Assembly: GCA_964448675.1 (NCBI GenBank)
Contig: CAYUZU010000027.1
Coordinates: 1-64,000 of the forward strand
Length of the DNA: 64,000 nt
DNA from: CAYUZU01 sp964448675
GTDB lineage: Bacteria; Planctomycetota; Phycisphaerae; UBA1845; Fen-1342
Direction of reading: 5' to 3'
Shown here: one piece after another, positions 45,974 through 57,400 of the stretch
How the letters are laid out: each line of letters opens with the position of its first letter
How positions within the stretch are numbered: the first letter of the stretch is position 1
The notes under the pieces: generated by a model
The model's input: only the letters and a program-made list of their open reading frames with translations
The model's database searches: none
What the model was told of the DNA's origin: nothing
Position numbers and translations under genes: made by a program

Positions 45974-48900
45974 TTAGTCACGACGCGATCGGAACTCGCG
46001 CACCGGCTTCTCGCTGGTGGTCAGCTCCATCTTAGCAGACAGCGTGTTCGGGAGACCGTTAATTTCCTCAAACACCTGCACGTCCCGATAATCGAACAGG
46101 CCGTCCTGGTTCATGTCGACCACGGCCGCGACCTCCGCGGACAGCTCCGTTGCCGACAGTCGGGCCCGGCTGGCCTGACGCAGCACACCGCCATGCCCCA
46201 GCGACTTGGCACACGGGCACACACTGTACGCGTGCCAGTTGTTGCTGAGCAGCACATAATCGGTCGTGCCGCCGGCGAAGCCGTCGTTGCTGAAGTCGGC
46301 GTCACGCGTGCCATCCCACGGGCAGCCACCCGCGAACACCATGCCACCCTGGCCCCACTGATACATTAGCCAGGTCACATCGTGAATGTCCACGTCGCTG
46401 TCGTTATCGGTGTCGCCGGCCCGCAGGAACAAGTTGACATTCGTGACATACTCGGTCCCGTTGTCGACCAGTTCCACCGAATCGTACAGCGTGTGCTGCT
46501 CGTCCTTGGCACACAGCTCGTCCCACATGCCGCAATCGACCTGGAACGTGGCCACACCGACCGCGGGACTGCCGAAGAACTCGACATCCATGTGCACCTC
46601 GGCGGCACACGTGCCGCTGGCCGTGTCGCGGGCGATGAACTTGATGCAGCGCCACAGGCCGGCGCCGGCATCCACGCCCTCGAGCTCGACCGCCACACCA
46701 ACGACGTCGTTGTACGGCTCGACCTCGACCGTGAAGTCGCAGTCGTCACTGTTGCCGCAATCATCGGTTGCGGTCGCCCGCACGTTCGTCACGCCGGTCG
46801 GGAAGACGTAGCTGCCGCCTTCGGACACGGTGACATCGTCGTCACCGTCGAAGCCGTCGCCATCCACGTCCACCGTGTACGTCACCGGCAGCGCACCCTC
46901 ACACAGATCCATGGCGCTGGCCATGTCGAGCGTCAGCTCGTAAGTGCACGTGCCCGCCGGCGGCGTGAGCGGCCCGACATTGCTGCACGTCACCACCGGT
47001 GCCGTGACGTCCGCGATGGTGAAAGTCGCAGTCGTGCTGGCCGGATTCCCGCAATCATCCGTGACGGTGAACGTCACGTCGATTGAGCCGGTGCCGCCGC
47101 AGCCCGCCACGAAGTTCATCACGTCGAAGTCGTTGCTCCAGGCGAAGCCACTGCAATCATCGGTCGCAGTCGCATTGCCGTTGGCCGCCAGCCACACCGC
47201 GATCTGACTGGCCAAGCCCGTGCCGTCACACTCGACGGTGCGGTCTTCGGCCGGGTTGGTGATCGTCGGCGGGGTGGTGTCCTCGATCGTGAAGCGGACC
47301 GTGTCCGTGTCCGTGCTGTTACCGCAACCGTCGGTCGCAGTGAACGTCACATCCACGTAACCGGCGCCGCCACAATCCACCACGAAGTTGCCGGCGTCGA
47401 AGTCGTCGCTCCAGACAACCGCACTGCAGGTGTCCGTCGCCATCGCACCGCCGTTGTTGGCCAGCCACGACGCGATCTGGCTCGCGATACCCGTACCGTC
47501 ACACTCGACCGTCGCGTCCGCCGGCTGTTGCGTGATTACCGGCGGCGTGGAATCGTTGATGTCGACCGTCGCACTGGCCTGCGTGGCGGCGTTGCCGCAG
47601 CAGTCCGCCGCGTTGATCGTCAGTGCGACCGTCGCCGGACAGCTCTGTACGGCGGACACCGTCGCGAAGCCGACGATCTGCACCATCTTGGGCGAGAGCT
47701 GCGTCACGGTGAGATCCGTCGCCGGAGTGTAGGCCAGCGTCGCATTCGCCGTCGGCAGCGTCAGCCCCACGGCCACATCGGCCGCGTCGAGGCAGCAGTT
47801 GTCGGTCACGGTCGCCGAGAACGACACGGTCGATTCACAGCTACCGTCGAGCGCCGTCGCATCGAGCTGCACACCCGTGATGAGCGGCGCCTCGGTATCC
47901 TCGACCGTGATCACCTGCACGCACTGCGCGGTATTGCCGCAATCGTCCGTCGCGGTCCACGTGCGCGTGATGGTCTTCGGATCACCATTGCAGCCGGTGC
48001 CGCCGGTGATCACGTCGTCATACGTGATTGCCGGGACGGGCGTGCAATTGTCGATCACCAGCGGATAGCCGGTGGTGTTCGGGTGATTCGCCGTGAGGGT
48101 CACCGGACCCGCGTAGAAGTCCATCAGCGGATCGGTGTCCGTCGACGAATCGTACGTCAGCGTCCCGCTGAAGTAGAAGTCGCCGTTGAGCTGGAACAGC
48201 GCCAGCGGCGAGTCGGGCGTACCCGGCAGGTACCAGTGATGGAGGCCGTCCGACACCAGCTTGCCCTCGACGTACGAGGTGAAGATCGTGCCTGATTGCG
48301 TCCAGTAGCTGCGCAGCAGCTGCACGTCGGCCGGATTCGCGGGCGTGTTGCCGCGGATCAGGCTGTTGTACACGATGCCGGCGGTGATGTCGGGCGTGTG
48401 GGGCTTGTAGTCGTTGATCGCCCACGCGACCGTGCCATTGGCCACCGGACCACTGCCGTCATAGTCATACGCCGTCAGCGTCGGAATCGGCGTGACGCCG
48501 TCCCACGTCAGCGCCGGCAGCACGAGATCGAACCCGAACTGCGACTCGGGATGCGTCGCGCCGCTGAAGGTGTACATCGAGTACCAGCTGAACGACGGGT
48601 CGGCCCCGACCAGTTGGCTGTTGTCGTAGACGTACGGAGCGCCCGTGTTCGGATAGGCTGCGCCGAACGCCGCCTTCAGATACGCCTGGTTGAACTGGTC
48701 TTCGCCCAGACCGTTGTCGTTGTAGTGAATCGCCACGCCGCCGTTGGCCACACCGTACGGCAGGCCCGGCATGGCATCTTCCATGCACTGCACGGTCAGA
48801 TCGTCCGGGCAGTACGTGAACGTCGGGTCGGTGTCATCCAGGCTGACCACCGGCGAATCGACGGTGGCCGTCGCGACCGGAACACCGTTGAGGCTCAGTT

Positions 48901-51900
48901 CAGAGACGAACGGCCCCATCGGCGTGCGGAAGGTCATGCCGGTCGTGGCACACTCGTCATCGACGGTGAACACGAACGTCGCCAGCAACGCATCGGCCGA
49001 CGTCGGATCCTGCGCCACGGTCGTTGAGCCGCTGATGTCGATCTGATTGCCCATGGCCACGATCGTGCCCGGGATGTGCTGCCCGAACGGCGACATCGTG
49101 TACGTGCCGTACTCGAAGTCGAGCACCGCGTCGTCAAACGCCAGGAAGGCCTGGAAGCCGGTGACGTCCTGCAACAGATCACGCATGTGCAGTTCGAACG
49201 CAACCTGATGACCGGGCAACCCCGGGTCAACGTCGTCCTGGCAATCCGCGGCCTCGAGCGCCAGCGTGGCGATACCGCCGAGCCACGGGCAATAGTCCAC
49301 GGTCAGGTCACTGACCACATCGCCGGCACCGTCGGCGTTGATCATCGTCGCCGGATCGAAGCACGGCGGGTTGTCGGCCTCGTCGACGCCGTTCGGGTCG
49401 ACCGGACCGCTCGCCGCGCCCCAGTAGTTGTACTCGGCGTCCGCCGGCGTGGCCATGTTCGAAGCCAGGCCGTAGCTGAGGTTGCCGGCGATCTGGTTGT
49501 AATTGACGGCGCCGGTGAGGGTGCCGCCATTCTCGGCCAGGAAGACGCCGTAGTCCCAGTTGTCGATCATGCAATGCTGGATGTCCATATCCACCGGGCC
49601 GACGGCGTAGCCATAGATGCCGACACTGTCCGTCGCGCCGGTGCCGCTGATCGTCGCGTTCTGCACGGCGAACGTCACCGGGGCGCGCGACACGTACATT
49701 CCGGCGAATTCCGGATCCAGCGGCTGGCACACGACCCGCGGGCCGGCGTCGCTCCGCGCGCCGGAGCTGTACGCCAGAATGCCGTAGAAGGTGCTGCCGT
49801 TGGTGATCGACCCGTTGCTGAACGAGCCACTCGTGTCATACGCGTAGACACTCACCTGGCACGCATCCAGGGACACGCCGGTCATGTCGACGGTGGTCGC
49901 CTCGGACAACAGCACGCCGGACGCGGTCCAGGTCGGGCCGTCCCAGTGGAAGCCGCTGACCGAGCAGTTGTCGACCGTGCCGCCGGCCCCATAGGCGATC
50001 TGGATGCCGTTCTGGGCGGTGACGTCGGTCACGCCGGCACCGGTGATGGCGAGATCGTCCAGGTCCACCGTGAGGCCTGCGCCCATCAGGGCCATGGCGT
50101 TCTTCTGGAACTCGTCGATCACGACGCTATTCACCGCGAGGTCGTACGGGCCGCCGGTGTTGTTGTAGGCATAGATGCCCACGCCGTGCTGCGCCCCGCT
50201 GAACGTGCTGTTCATGATGTTGAGCACTTCGGCATCGACCAGGCTGCCGCCGGCGTTCCAGAAAGCGACACCGATGAAGCGGACGTTGGTGTCCCCCTGG
50301 TTGGCCCCGTCGACAGTCAGCCCCGACAGTTCGACGCCCGTGCAGCTGTCGACGAACACCACGGGGTAGTTGTCGTTGCTGCCGGTCGCGAATGACGCGG
50401 TCAGGTTGACCGGCGACTCGATAATCGTCTGCCCCGCGCCGGCACCCACGAGGTTCAGGTCGTCCATCGTGATATGGACCTGCTCCACGTAGGTTCCCGC
50501 GGCGACGTTGATCGTGCTGCCGCTGACCAGGCCGAGGGCCTCGGTGATGTAGCCGTCGCTGCCGGTCTGCGGGCTGTCATCATCGACATGCAGCACGGTG
50601 AAGTCGCCTTGGAAACCAGGGTCGGCACTCGTGTCTGACCCGGTGTCGAGCCACGGCGAGTAGTCGACGTTGGCGGAGACGTTGTCGCTCGGATCGGTGT
50701 CGCCCCACCAGTTGCCGGAGGCGTCCACTACACCGGCGTTGTCGTTGCGCGCGCCGTAGCCGTTGCCCGCCAGGCTGTTGTTGCTGATGGCCATTACCGA
50801 ACCGACGGGCAGGCCGCCGTACGTCGCATCGACCGCATCGAACACACTGGCGCCGTCGTCGAACCCGGTGATCACGTTGTTGGTGACAGCCAGCTCGAGG
50901 TCATGGGCCCAGGTGTAATCGTCGGCGTAGTGCAGCAGGGTCACACCCGCCGATGCGCGACTACCGGCGCCACCGGTCGTACCGCCGTCGATCGCGTTGC
51001 GGCTGATCACGGCGTTGTAGAACGCGTCACCGCCCAGCAGGAAACTGATGCCGTACATGGCGTCGGTGTAGGGACCGCCACTGAACGTGATCTGGTTGTC
51101 GGTCACGGCCAGGTCGCACGACACGAGCGTGGCGTCGTAGGTCCGGAAGTCGATCAATGCCACATTCGCGCCGACATCGGTGCTCTGCGTGAACACGTTG
51201 TCGTCCACGACGACGCCGTCAAACGTATAGTCGGCGAACCCGTTCAGGCCGATGATGAAGCGGATGCCGGCGCTCCAGATCGAATCAGCAAACGTGTTTC
51301 CACTGATGACGAAGTTATCGACGACCGCGTCCGGGGCGTAATTCCACACGTAGACACCCCGGCCATAGTCGACGAAATCGTTGCCGGTGATGCTGATGTT
51401 CATGAGATCGAACGCCCCGGCACTGCCGTCGCCGATGTAGACGCCTGCGACGGCAGCCGTGCAGTCGTCCAGCTCGAACGGGCCGAAGGTGTTGCCGGTG
51501 ATATCCAGGCCATCGATCGACGTCCGCAGATAGACGCCTACAAACAGGTACTCGAACATCGAATCGGCAATGGCGAAACCGCTCAGCACGAGGTTGTTCT
51601 TGGCGAAGATACCGATCGCACGAGACGCCTCACCCAGGTTCGTCGCCACGAACTCGCAGTCGGCCACGGACAGACCGCTGAAGTCACTTTGCACGTTCAC
51701 GCCGTAGGCGTTCCCGCCCCCCGGGTTGTTACCCAGGTTCGTGAAGTGCACGGTATCCAGTGTCAGCCCCGAGGTGGCGCCATCGACGCGAATACCCTCG
51801 ACGAGCTGCGTGGGGTTGGTGATCGTCATCTGGCTGATCGTCACGTCGTTCGCCGTCACCGTGAAGACCGCCGTGGCTCCGGTGGAGTTGACGAACGTCG

Positions 51901-54025
51901 CGGCGGGACCAGCGCCTTCAATGGTGACTGACGTGTCGATGCTGGCGGCTTCCGCATACGTCCCCGCCGCCACGTTCACCGTGCTGCCGCTGACACCGTC
52001 GACGCCACCCTGAATCGTGGCGAACGCATCAAAGCCGATGGTGTACGAGCCGTTGCCGCTGCCATACGGCCAATCCACGACGGTCCCCTCGGTCAGGCCG
52101 GCGTAGTCGTCATCCACGTAGGTGGTCGTGACCGGACCGGCAAAGGTGCAATCGCTGAAATCGGCATTGCACCACGGCTCGAAGTCGACATTGCCCTCCA
52201 TCAGGCCCGCGACCTCGCCGTACGCGAGGGTATCCCAGTAGTTCTCCTCGGCGTCCACCGGCCCATTGGGGTCGCCCTGGTGCCGCACCGCGTACGCATC
52301 CGAACGGGCACCCCCGTTCAGGAAGGAATTGTGATAGGCGTGGATGGTCGTGCCGTCGATACCGGTGCCCGACTCGGGAGCGCGCAGCCGCATGCCGTGC
52401 GTCGGCTCGGCAGCCCCGGCCACGTCGTTGTAATGGATCGTGTTGTCCGTGATGGTGACGTCCGTGGACACCGCGGTGCCATACTGGCCACCCCACAGCT
52501 CAAACGCGCTACCCCAGTACCCGGGGTACGGGTAGATACGCTCGATCGTGTTCCCGATGACCGAGCCGCCGATGATCCCGACCTGGAACGGCGCGTACTG
52601 CAGATCGTGGAACCAATTGTCCTCGATCAGGATGTTGCCGCCCTGCCCGATGTTGATCGTGCAGAAGCCGGCACCGGGCGTGCCGTCCAGGGTCCCATCA
52701 AACTCGTTGCCGCGAATCACACCGTCCACCAGCGGGCTGGCCGCCCAGAAGACCGACTCACCCGCCACGTTGAACTTGTTGTACTCGATCGTCATCCCGT
52801 CGTAGGGGCCACCACCGAAGTAGAGCGTGTGGTCTCCCCGATCCTGGAAGAGATTGAAGTCGATCAGCAAACCCGCGTGGCTGCCACCGCCCAACTGGAC
52901 GACGCCCTGCGTCGTACCCACAGTGTCGTTGTCAAAGATGCAGTTGGTCAGGTGGAAGTTGTTCGCATCGCTGTACGTGTCGATGATGCGACCACCCTGC
53001 CCGGTGAACATGAACCCGTCGACCGTGACGTCGTCCGCCTGCGGCCGCAGTGCCGGGTAGTTGTTCGTCAGGATGGACTCCGCCCCGCGCGTCCCGACCG
53101 TCTCGCTCGGGTGCGTGCCGACCGCGGGGTGAATGCCCGCGTTCGCACCGGCCAGCGTCAACGACTTGTTCAAGGTAACGCTGCCGCCGTAGCTCCCCGC
53201 CGCGACGTGCACCGTGCCGCCGGCCACGACCGCATTGACGCCATCCTGGATGCTGGCGAAGCGCGTGACACCCCAGCCGGGGGTCGTGTTGTCGAAGTCG
53301 TCGTCGACCCAGACCGCGCTCGGCCCCGCCGGTGCCAGCGTCACGCTGTAGTTCCCACCGCCCAGGTCGGTGATGGCCACTTCGAAGCCCGGCCGTTCCA
53401 GCGGAACGACCTCGCTGCCCCAGCTCCAGTCCATGTCCCAGGCGCCCGCGCCGCCGCCCTTGGACGCAGCGCCGCCGGGAATCTCGGGCGTGCCGGTGCC
53501 GGGCAGATACGCGCCGACATCCGTCTCGGCTGCAAACATGGACGACCAGTGCATCACCCCGGACAGGGGAACGCCGCGCGCGATCTTGCCGCCCGCGCCC
53601 CAATGGGCTTCGTCGTACCACGGATGGTCGGCAGTCGCCCCGGCATGGTTGCGGACGGCCCACTTCTGCACGCCGCCGTCGTCATGTAGGTGCAGGCTGT
53701 ACTGGTACCAGTCGGGCGTGTCGGGCGTCCACGTCGGCCAGGCGTCGTGATCCGCGCCGATGGCCTGGCTCGTCCAGACCGGGCCGGAACCCGGGTCATT
53801 GCCAAACCACGCGGTGCCCCCTTCCAGCGCATAGATGTCGTACCCGGCTGCAGTGCCGCCTTCGTCGATCATCGGAATGACACCGTGGTAGACGCCGCCG
53901 CCGGCGCCTGTCAGCGTCCCTTCAAAGTGCATGGTCGACGATGCGATATCGTTCGCATTCGCCGCCATGGCGGCCAGCATACATGTGCCAGCCAGGGCCA
54001 AGCCTAGTACCGCTACTCTTCTCAT
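45974..54025 (-). CDS. 2683-aa secreted beta-helix protein with cohesin-like, HYR-like and dockerin-like modules
   Basis: The protein has 2683 aa, with GGAGG 5 nt before the ATG. A signal peptide (1-24) is followed by a short beta domain (25-240). Three right-handed parallel beta-helix blocks follow, each opening with a VDDD...xSTVxVAaGTY phrase (about 243, 638 and 1145) and built of NosD/pectate-lyase-like coils. A cohesin-like module begins at ADCQDDVDPGLPGHQ (about 1592). HYR-like modules follow, two of them near-identical (TVECDGTGxASQIAxWLA). Last come the conserved block with DELCAKDEQHTLYD, the dockerin-like pair from GDTDNDSDVDIHDV (about 2535) and an extra DMNQDGLFDYRDV loop. The C-terminal third is shared with the giants on either side. 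Beta-helices often bind or cleave polysaccharide; no catalytic residues can be assigned. Confidence 0.88.
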   Translation of the reverse strand: MRRVAVLGLALAGTCMLAAMAANANDIASSTMHFEGTLTGAGGGVYHGVIPMIDEGGTAAGYDIYALEGGTAWFGNDPGSGPVWTSQAIGADHDAWPTWTPDTPDWYQYSLHLHDDGGVQKWAVRNHAGATADHPWYDEAHWGAGGKIARGVPLSGVMHWSSMFAAETDVGAYLPGTGTPEIPGGAASKGGGAGAWDMDWSWGSEVVPLERPGFEVAITDLGGGNYSVTLAPAGPSAVWVDDDFDNTTPGWGVTRFASIQDGVNAVVAGGTVHVAAGSYGGSVTLNKSLTLAGANAGIHPAVGTHPSETVGTRGAESILTNNYPALRPQADDVTVDGFMFTGQGGRIIDTYSDANNFHLTNCIFDNDTVGTTQGVVQLGGGSHAGLLIDFNLFQDRGDHTLYFGGGPYDGMTIEYNKFNVAGESVFWAASPLVDGVIRGNEFDGTLDGTPGAGFCTINIGQGGNILIEDNWFHDLQYAPFQVGIIGGSVIGNTIERIYPYPGYWGSAFELWGGQYGTAVSTDVTITDNTIHYNDVAGAAEPTHGMRLRAPESGTGIDGTTIHAYHNSFLNGGARSDAYAVRHQGDPNGPVDAEENYWDTLAYGEVAGLMEGNVDFEPWCNADFSDCTFAGPVTTTYVDDDYAGLTEGTVVDWPYGSGNGSYTIGFDAFATIQGGVDGVSGSTVNVAAGTYAEAASIDTSVTIEGAGPAATFVNSTGATAVFTVTANDVTISQMTITNPTQLVEGIRVDGATSGLTLDTVHFTNLGNNPGGGNAYGVNVQSDFSGLSVADCEFVATNLGEASRAIGIFAKNNLVLSGFAIADSMFEYLFVGVYLRTSIDGLDITGNTFGPFELDDCTAAVAGVYIGDGSAGAFDLMNISITGNDFVDYGRGVYVWNYAPDAVVDNFVISGNTFADSIWSAGIRFIIGLNGFADYTFDGVVVDDNVFTQSTDVGANVALIDFRTYDATLVSCDLAVTDNQITFSGGPYTDAMYGISFLLGGDAFYNAVISRNAIDGGTTGGAGSRASAGVTLLHYADDYTWAHDLELAVTNNVITGFDDGASVFDAVDATYGGLPVGSVMAISNNSLAGNGYGARNDNAGVVDASGNWWGDTDPSDNVSANVDYSPWLDTGSDTSADPGFQGDFTVLHVDDDSPQTGSDGYITEALGLVSGSTINVAAGTYVEQVHITMDDLNLVGAGAGQTIIESPVNLTASFATGSNDNYPVVFVDSCTGVELSGLTVDGANQGDTNVRFIGVAFWNAGGSLVDAEVLNIMNSTFSGAQHGVGIYAYNNTGGPYDLAVNSVVIDEFQKNAMALMGAGLTVDLDDLAITGAGVTDVTAQNGIQIAYGAGGTVDNCSVSGFHWDGPTWTASGVLLSEATTVDMTGVSLDACQVSVYAYDTSGSFSNGSITNGSTFYGILAYSSGARSDAGPRVVCQPLDPEFAGMYVSRAPVTFAVQNATISGTGATDSVGIYGYAVGPVDMDIQHCMIDNWDYGVFLAENGGTLTGAVNYNQIAGNLSYGLASNMATPADAEYNYWGAASGPVDPNGVDEADNPPCFDPATMINADGAGDVVSDLTVDYCPWLGGIATLALEAADCQDDVDPGLPGHQVAFELHMRDLLQDVTGFQAFLAFDDAVLDFEYGTYTMSPFGQHIPGTIVAMGNQIDISGSTTVAQDPTSADALLATFVFTVDDECATTGMTFRTPMGPFVSELSLNGVPVATATVDSPVVSLDDTDPTFTYCPDDLTVQCMEDAMPGLPYGVANGGVAIHYNDNGLGEDQFNQAYLKAAFGAAYPNTGAPYVYDNSQLVGADPSFSWYSMYTFSGATHPESQFGFDLVLPALTWDGVTPIPTLTAYDYDGSGPVANGTVAWAINDYKPHTPDITAGIVYNSLIRGNTPANPADVQLLRSYWTQSGTIFTSYVEGKLVSDGLHHWYLPGTPDSPLALFQLNGDFYFSGTLTYDSSTDTDPLMDFYAGPVTLTANHPNTTGYPLVIDNCTPVPAITYDDVITGGTGCNGDPKTITRTWTATDDCGNTAQCVQVITVEDTEAPLITGVQLDATALDGSCESTVSFSATVTDNCCLDAADVAVGLTLPTANATLAYTPATDLTVTQLSPKMVQIVGFATVSAVQSCPATVALTINAADCCGNAATQASATVDINDSTPPVITQQPADATVECDGTGIASQIASWLANNGGAMATDTCSAVVWSDDFDAGNFVVDCGGAGYVDVTFTATDGCGNSTDTDTVRFTIEDTTPPTITNPAEDRTVECDGTGLASQIAVWLAANGNATATDDCSGFAWSNDFDVMNFVAGCGGTGSIDVTFTVTDDCGNPASTTATFTIADVTAPVVTCSNVGPLTPPAGTCTYELTLDMASAMDLCEGALPVTYTVDVDGDGFDGDDDVTVSEGGSYVFPTGVTNVRATATDDCGNSDDCDFTVEVEPYNDVVGVAVELEGVDAGAGLWRCIKFIARDTASGTCAAEVHMDVEFFGSPAVGVATFQVDCGMWDELCAKDEQHTLYDSVELVDNGTEYVTNVNLFLRAGDTDNDSDVDIHDVTWLMYQWGQGGMVFAGGCPWDGTRDADFSNDGFAGGTTDYVLLSNNWHAYSVCPCAKSLGHGGVLRQASRARLSATELSAEVAAVVDMNQDGLFDYRDVQVFEEINGLPNTLSAKMELTTSEKPVREFRSRRD

Positions 54026-54450
54026 GGTTGCCTCCTTTTCATACCAACATCCACGACATCAGATGTCGTGCCGGACCCCACCTGGGCCCCCTTTCTTTCA
54101 AACCTGATTCCGTTCAGCGCAGGACCCGCCAGGAATCGCTGCGCCGGGCAGCAACTCGCGCAGCAGCATGGCCATGCGTTGGTCCCTGGCACCGCCCTGC
54201 TCACACACATTGCTTCGTTCCCTTTCCATGCCACCCGGCAGCCGCCGATGGCCCGCCACCGCGGTCCATCCTGACATCGCGTCGCATCGGGCCGCCACCA
54301 GGGGTGGAGCCAGTGTGCTGCGCCCCTGCCTCGGCAGAAGACGCAACACACGGCGCCACCACAACCACTGGTCCTACAACCGTGCGGGTCGTGCGTCGCC
54401 GCGCCGCAGGCACGGCGGCCCACGCCCGGTATCACGCCTCAAACAGCCGG
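54026..54450. promoter_or_regulatory. 425-bp gap with a perfect palindrome upstream of the 2683-aa gene
   Basis: No gene is seen. CACGACATC (54052-54060), A, GATGTCGTG (54062-54070) is a perfect 9-bp inverted repeat with a 1-nt centre, 27-45 nt upstream of the start codon on the minus strand. That is the shape of a dimeric regulator site rather than an RNA hairpin. No clear promoter is visible. Confidence 0.45.
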
Positions 54451-57400
54451 CTAGTCGCCGCGCGGCGCTGCCTCGGGCTTGAGCCCGGGCGACGGACGCG
54501 CCGACCGCTCCATCTTGGTCGACAACGCGTGCGGCAGGCCGCTCGCGTCCTCGAAATCACGCACGTCGTGATGGTCAAACACGCCGTCGCCGTTGCGGTC
54601 GACCACCGCCGCCACCGGTGCCGGCAGCTCGGCCGCCGGCAGCGACGTAACGATCCGCGTTGCCGGCCGCAACGCGTCGCCGCGGTGCGCAGCCTTGGCG
54701 CACGGGCACGTGCTCCAACTCAGCCAGTTGCCGCTCAGCAGCAGGTAGTCGCTCGTACCACCCGCGAAGCCGCTGTTGTTGAAGTCGGCATCGCGCGTCC
54801 CATCCCACGGGCAGCCGCCCGCGGCCGGCAGACCACCACCGCTCCACTGGAACATCAGCCACGTCACGTCGTTGATGTCCACGTCGCTGTCGTTGTCGGT
54901 GTCACCCGCCAGCAGCAGCAGCGGCAGCATCGTCTCGTACTGCGTGCCGACCACGACCAGCGCGGCCGTCTCGTACAGCGTGTGCTGCTCGTCCTTGGCA
55001 CAGAGCTCGTCCCAGGCACCACAATCGACCTGGAATGCCGCCGTCGCCATGTTGCCGTACGGTTCAGTCCCGTTCGCCGGCCAGAACTCCACATCGACGT
55101 GCACCGGCGCCGCACACACGCCCGTCACGCTGTTCCGCGCGACGAACTTGATGCAGCGCACCAGCGGCGCCTCGGCCGGATCGACGTGCACGCCTTCCAA
55201 CTCGAGCGCAACGTTGACGACGTCGTTGTACGGCTGCACCGTTACGGTGAAGTCACACGTGCCGACATTACCGCAATCATCCACCGCGCTCGCCCGCACC
55301 GGCCAGGTGCCGGCGTCAAACGTGTACGGGTTCGTGATCGCCACGTAGCCACCGCCGAAGTCGGCCTCGTAAGTTACCGGCAACGTACCAGCGCAATTGT
55401 CCTCGGCCGTCGCGGTCATCGTCACTGCCGCCGTGCAGGCATCGCCCGCGCCGGCATCCGCCACCACGACCACGTCGTCACACATCACCGCCGGCGGCGT
55501 GTCATCCACGACGTCGCCGGTGGCCTGGGCCGCGGCCGTATTGCCGCAGCAATCCGTCGCGTCGACCGCCACCTGCACCGTCGCCGGGCAGGCCGTCAGA
55601 TCGGACACGAGCACAGTGCCGCTGATCGTCACCGTCATCGGATCGACCTGGGTCTTGGTGATCGCCGGCGTGCCGAACGTCCCGTTGCCGGTGGTCTCGG
55701 TCAGCGCCACCATCACGTCCGCGGCTTCGATGCAGCAGTTGTCCGTCACGGTGCCCGCGAAGGTCACCGTGTACTCGCAATCCGCATCCACCGCACCACC
55801 CGTGACGGCCAAGCCGCTGATCACCGGCGGCGTGTCGTCCGACCAGAACGACACCGGCACCACGTTGGTATCCACCAGGTAGCCACGATAACTCAGCTCG
55901 GACTCGAAGATCTCGAACGTACGGAAGTCAATCGTGGTCAGGTCGCACTCGGTGGCGACATCGAACACGAGCGTCGCCAGCAGGCTGTCGGCCATCGTGC
56001 CGTCGAGATCACCACTGCCCACCGACCCGTCCAGGTCGAGTTGACCCGGACCGACCAGCGTCGCACCGATCGGCACCACGTGCTCAGTAAACGGCGTCGC
56101 CGAGTAACCGCTCAGATCGGTGCGATAGCTCAGCACACCCTCGTCGAACACCAGGAACGCCTGGAATCCGGTGACGTCATGCGTCAGGTTTCGCATCCAG
56201 AGCTCCGCGACAACCTGGTAGCCCGGCTCGCCCGGATAGGCGTCATCCTGGCAATCCAGCGCCTCGACGACCAGGTCGCCCGTCGCCGGCTCACAACTCA
56301 CGTTCAAGATGCCGGCGCCAGTGCTCGACGCATACCCGCCAACCTCGATCAGATACGACTGACCCGGGAAGACCGGAATCGTCACTTCCGACTGCAAGCC
56401 ACAGGCATCGTCATTGCACGCCAACTCGACACCAAGCGGATCGCACGAGCAACCCTCATACACCGCGAGCTTCGTGTCATACCCGCTGCCGCACAGACTG
56501 ATTGTCGCCAGCCCCGTGCAACTCGGTGTGTAGCAGTACCAGATGTTCGGGCTGTACATGCAGGTGCCCGCGCCATCAAACGCCGCCAGCGTGGTGTCAA
56601 ACGGCAGGTCCGTCACTTCGCCGATTTCCTCGGCATAGGCACACTGCTCGTTCTGCGGGCAGGGGTTCGGGTCGCAGGTCGTGCCGTCGCCGGCATACGT
56701 GCCGGTGCACTGGCACTCGGCGAGCAACGCACAGGTGCCGTCGCCGTAGCAGCAGGCACCAAGCGGCACGGTGCACGGGGTGCACTCGAGCGTAATCCAG
56801 TAATCGTTGTTGCTGTCACACGGCCAGTCGTAGTAATCCTGGTGCGACACGAACAGCCAGTACGTCCCCGGCGGCAGGCAGTCCGTCGTGACACTGATGA
56901 TGTCACACTCGCCACCCAAAGCGTACGGATCCAGCGAGGTCCCGAGGTCGGCACAGTCGCCCGATCCACAAGGGTTCGTGGGGGCCAGCCCGATCACCAC
57001 CGGGAACTCCGCCTCCGCGTGCAGCGTCAGCGTCAGGTCCTCCGTCGTCGTGATCTCGTACCAGTCGGTGTCACGCGTGCCACCATCCGCCCAGATCGTG
57101 CCGCAGATGGTCTCACCGCACGCGATCGGCTGAAACGCCGGCATGGCCATGTTGCAGCCGCCGTTGGTGTCGTCCCCGCAGGCTTCGGCCTCGGGCGTTG
57201 CGCCGACGGGGCAATCAACCATGCACGGCGACACCCAGCTGATCTCCAGCTCGTAGTCGCCACACGCGGTGCCATACCCGTCAACGGTGACGTAGTAGGT
57301 GCCGGCAGTCAGGCTCGCCTCGATGTAGGACCGGAGCGTATTGCCACAGACCGAAGAATCGTCGTTGTAGCCGATCTCCTCGCCGCAGCAGGTCGTCCCG

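Noticed and set aside
45974..54025. Reading the repeats of the giant genes as a CRISPR array or other DNA repeat locus
   Set aside because: The repetition is at protein level within long intact reading frames; there are no short identical repeats with unique spacers.
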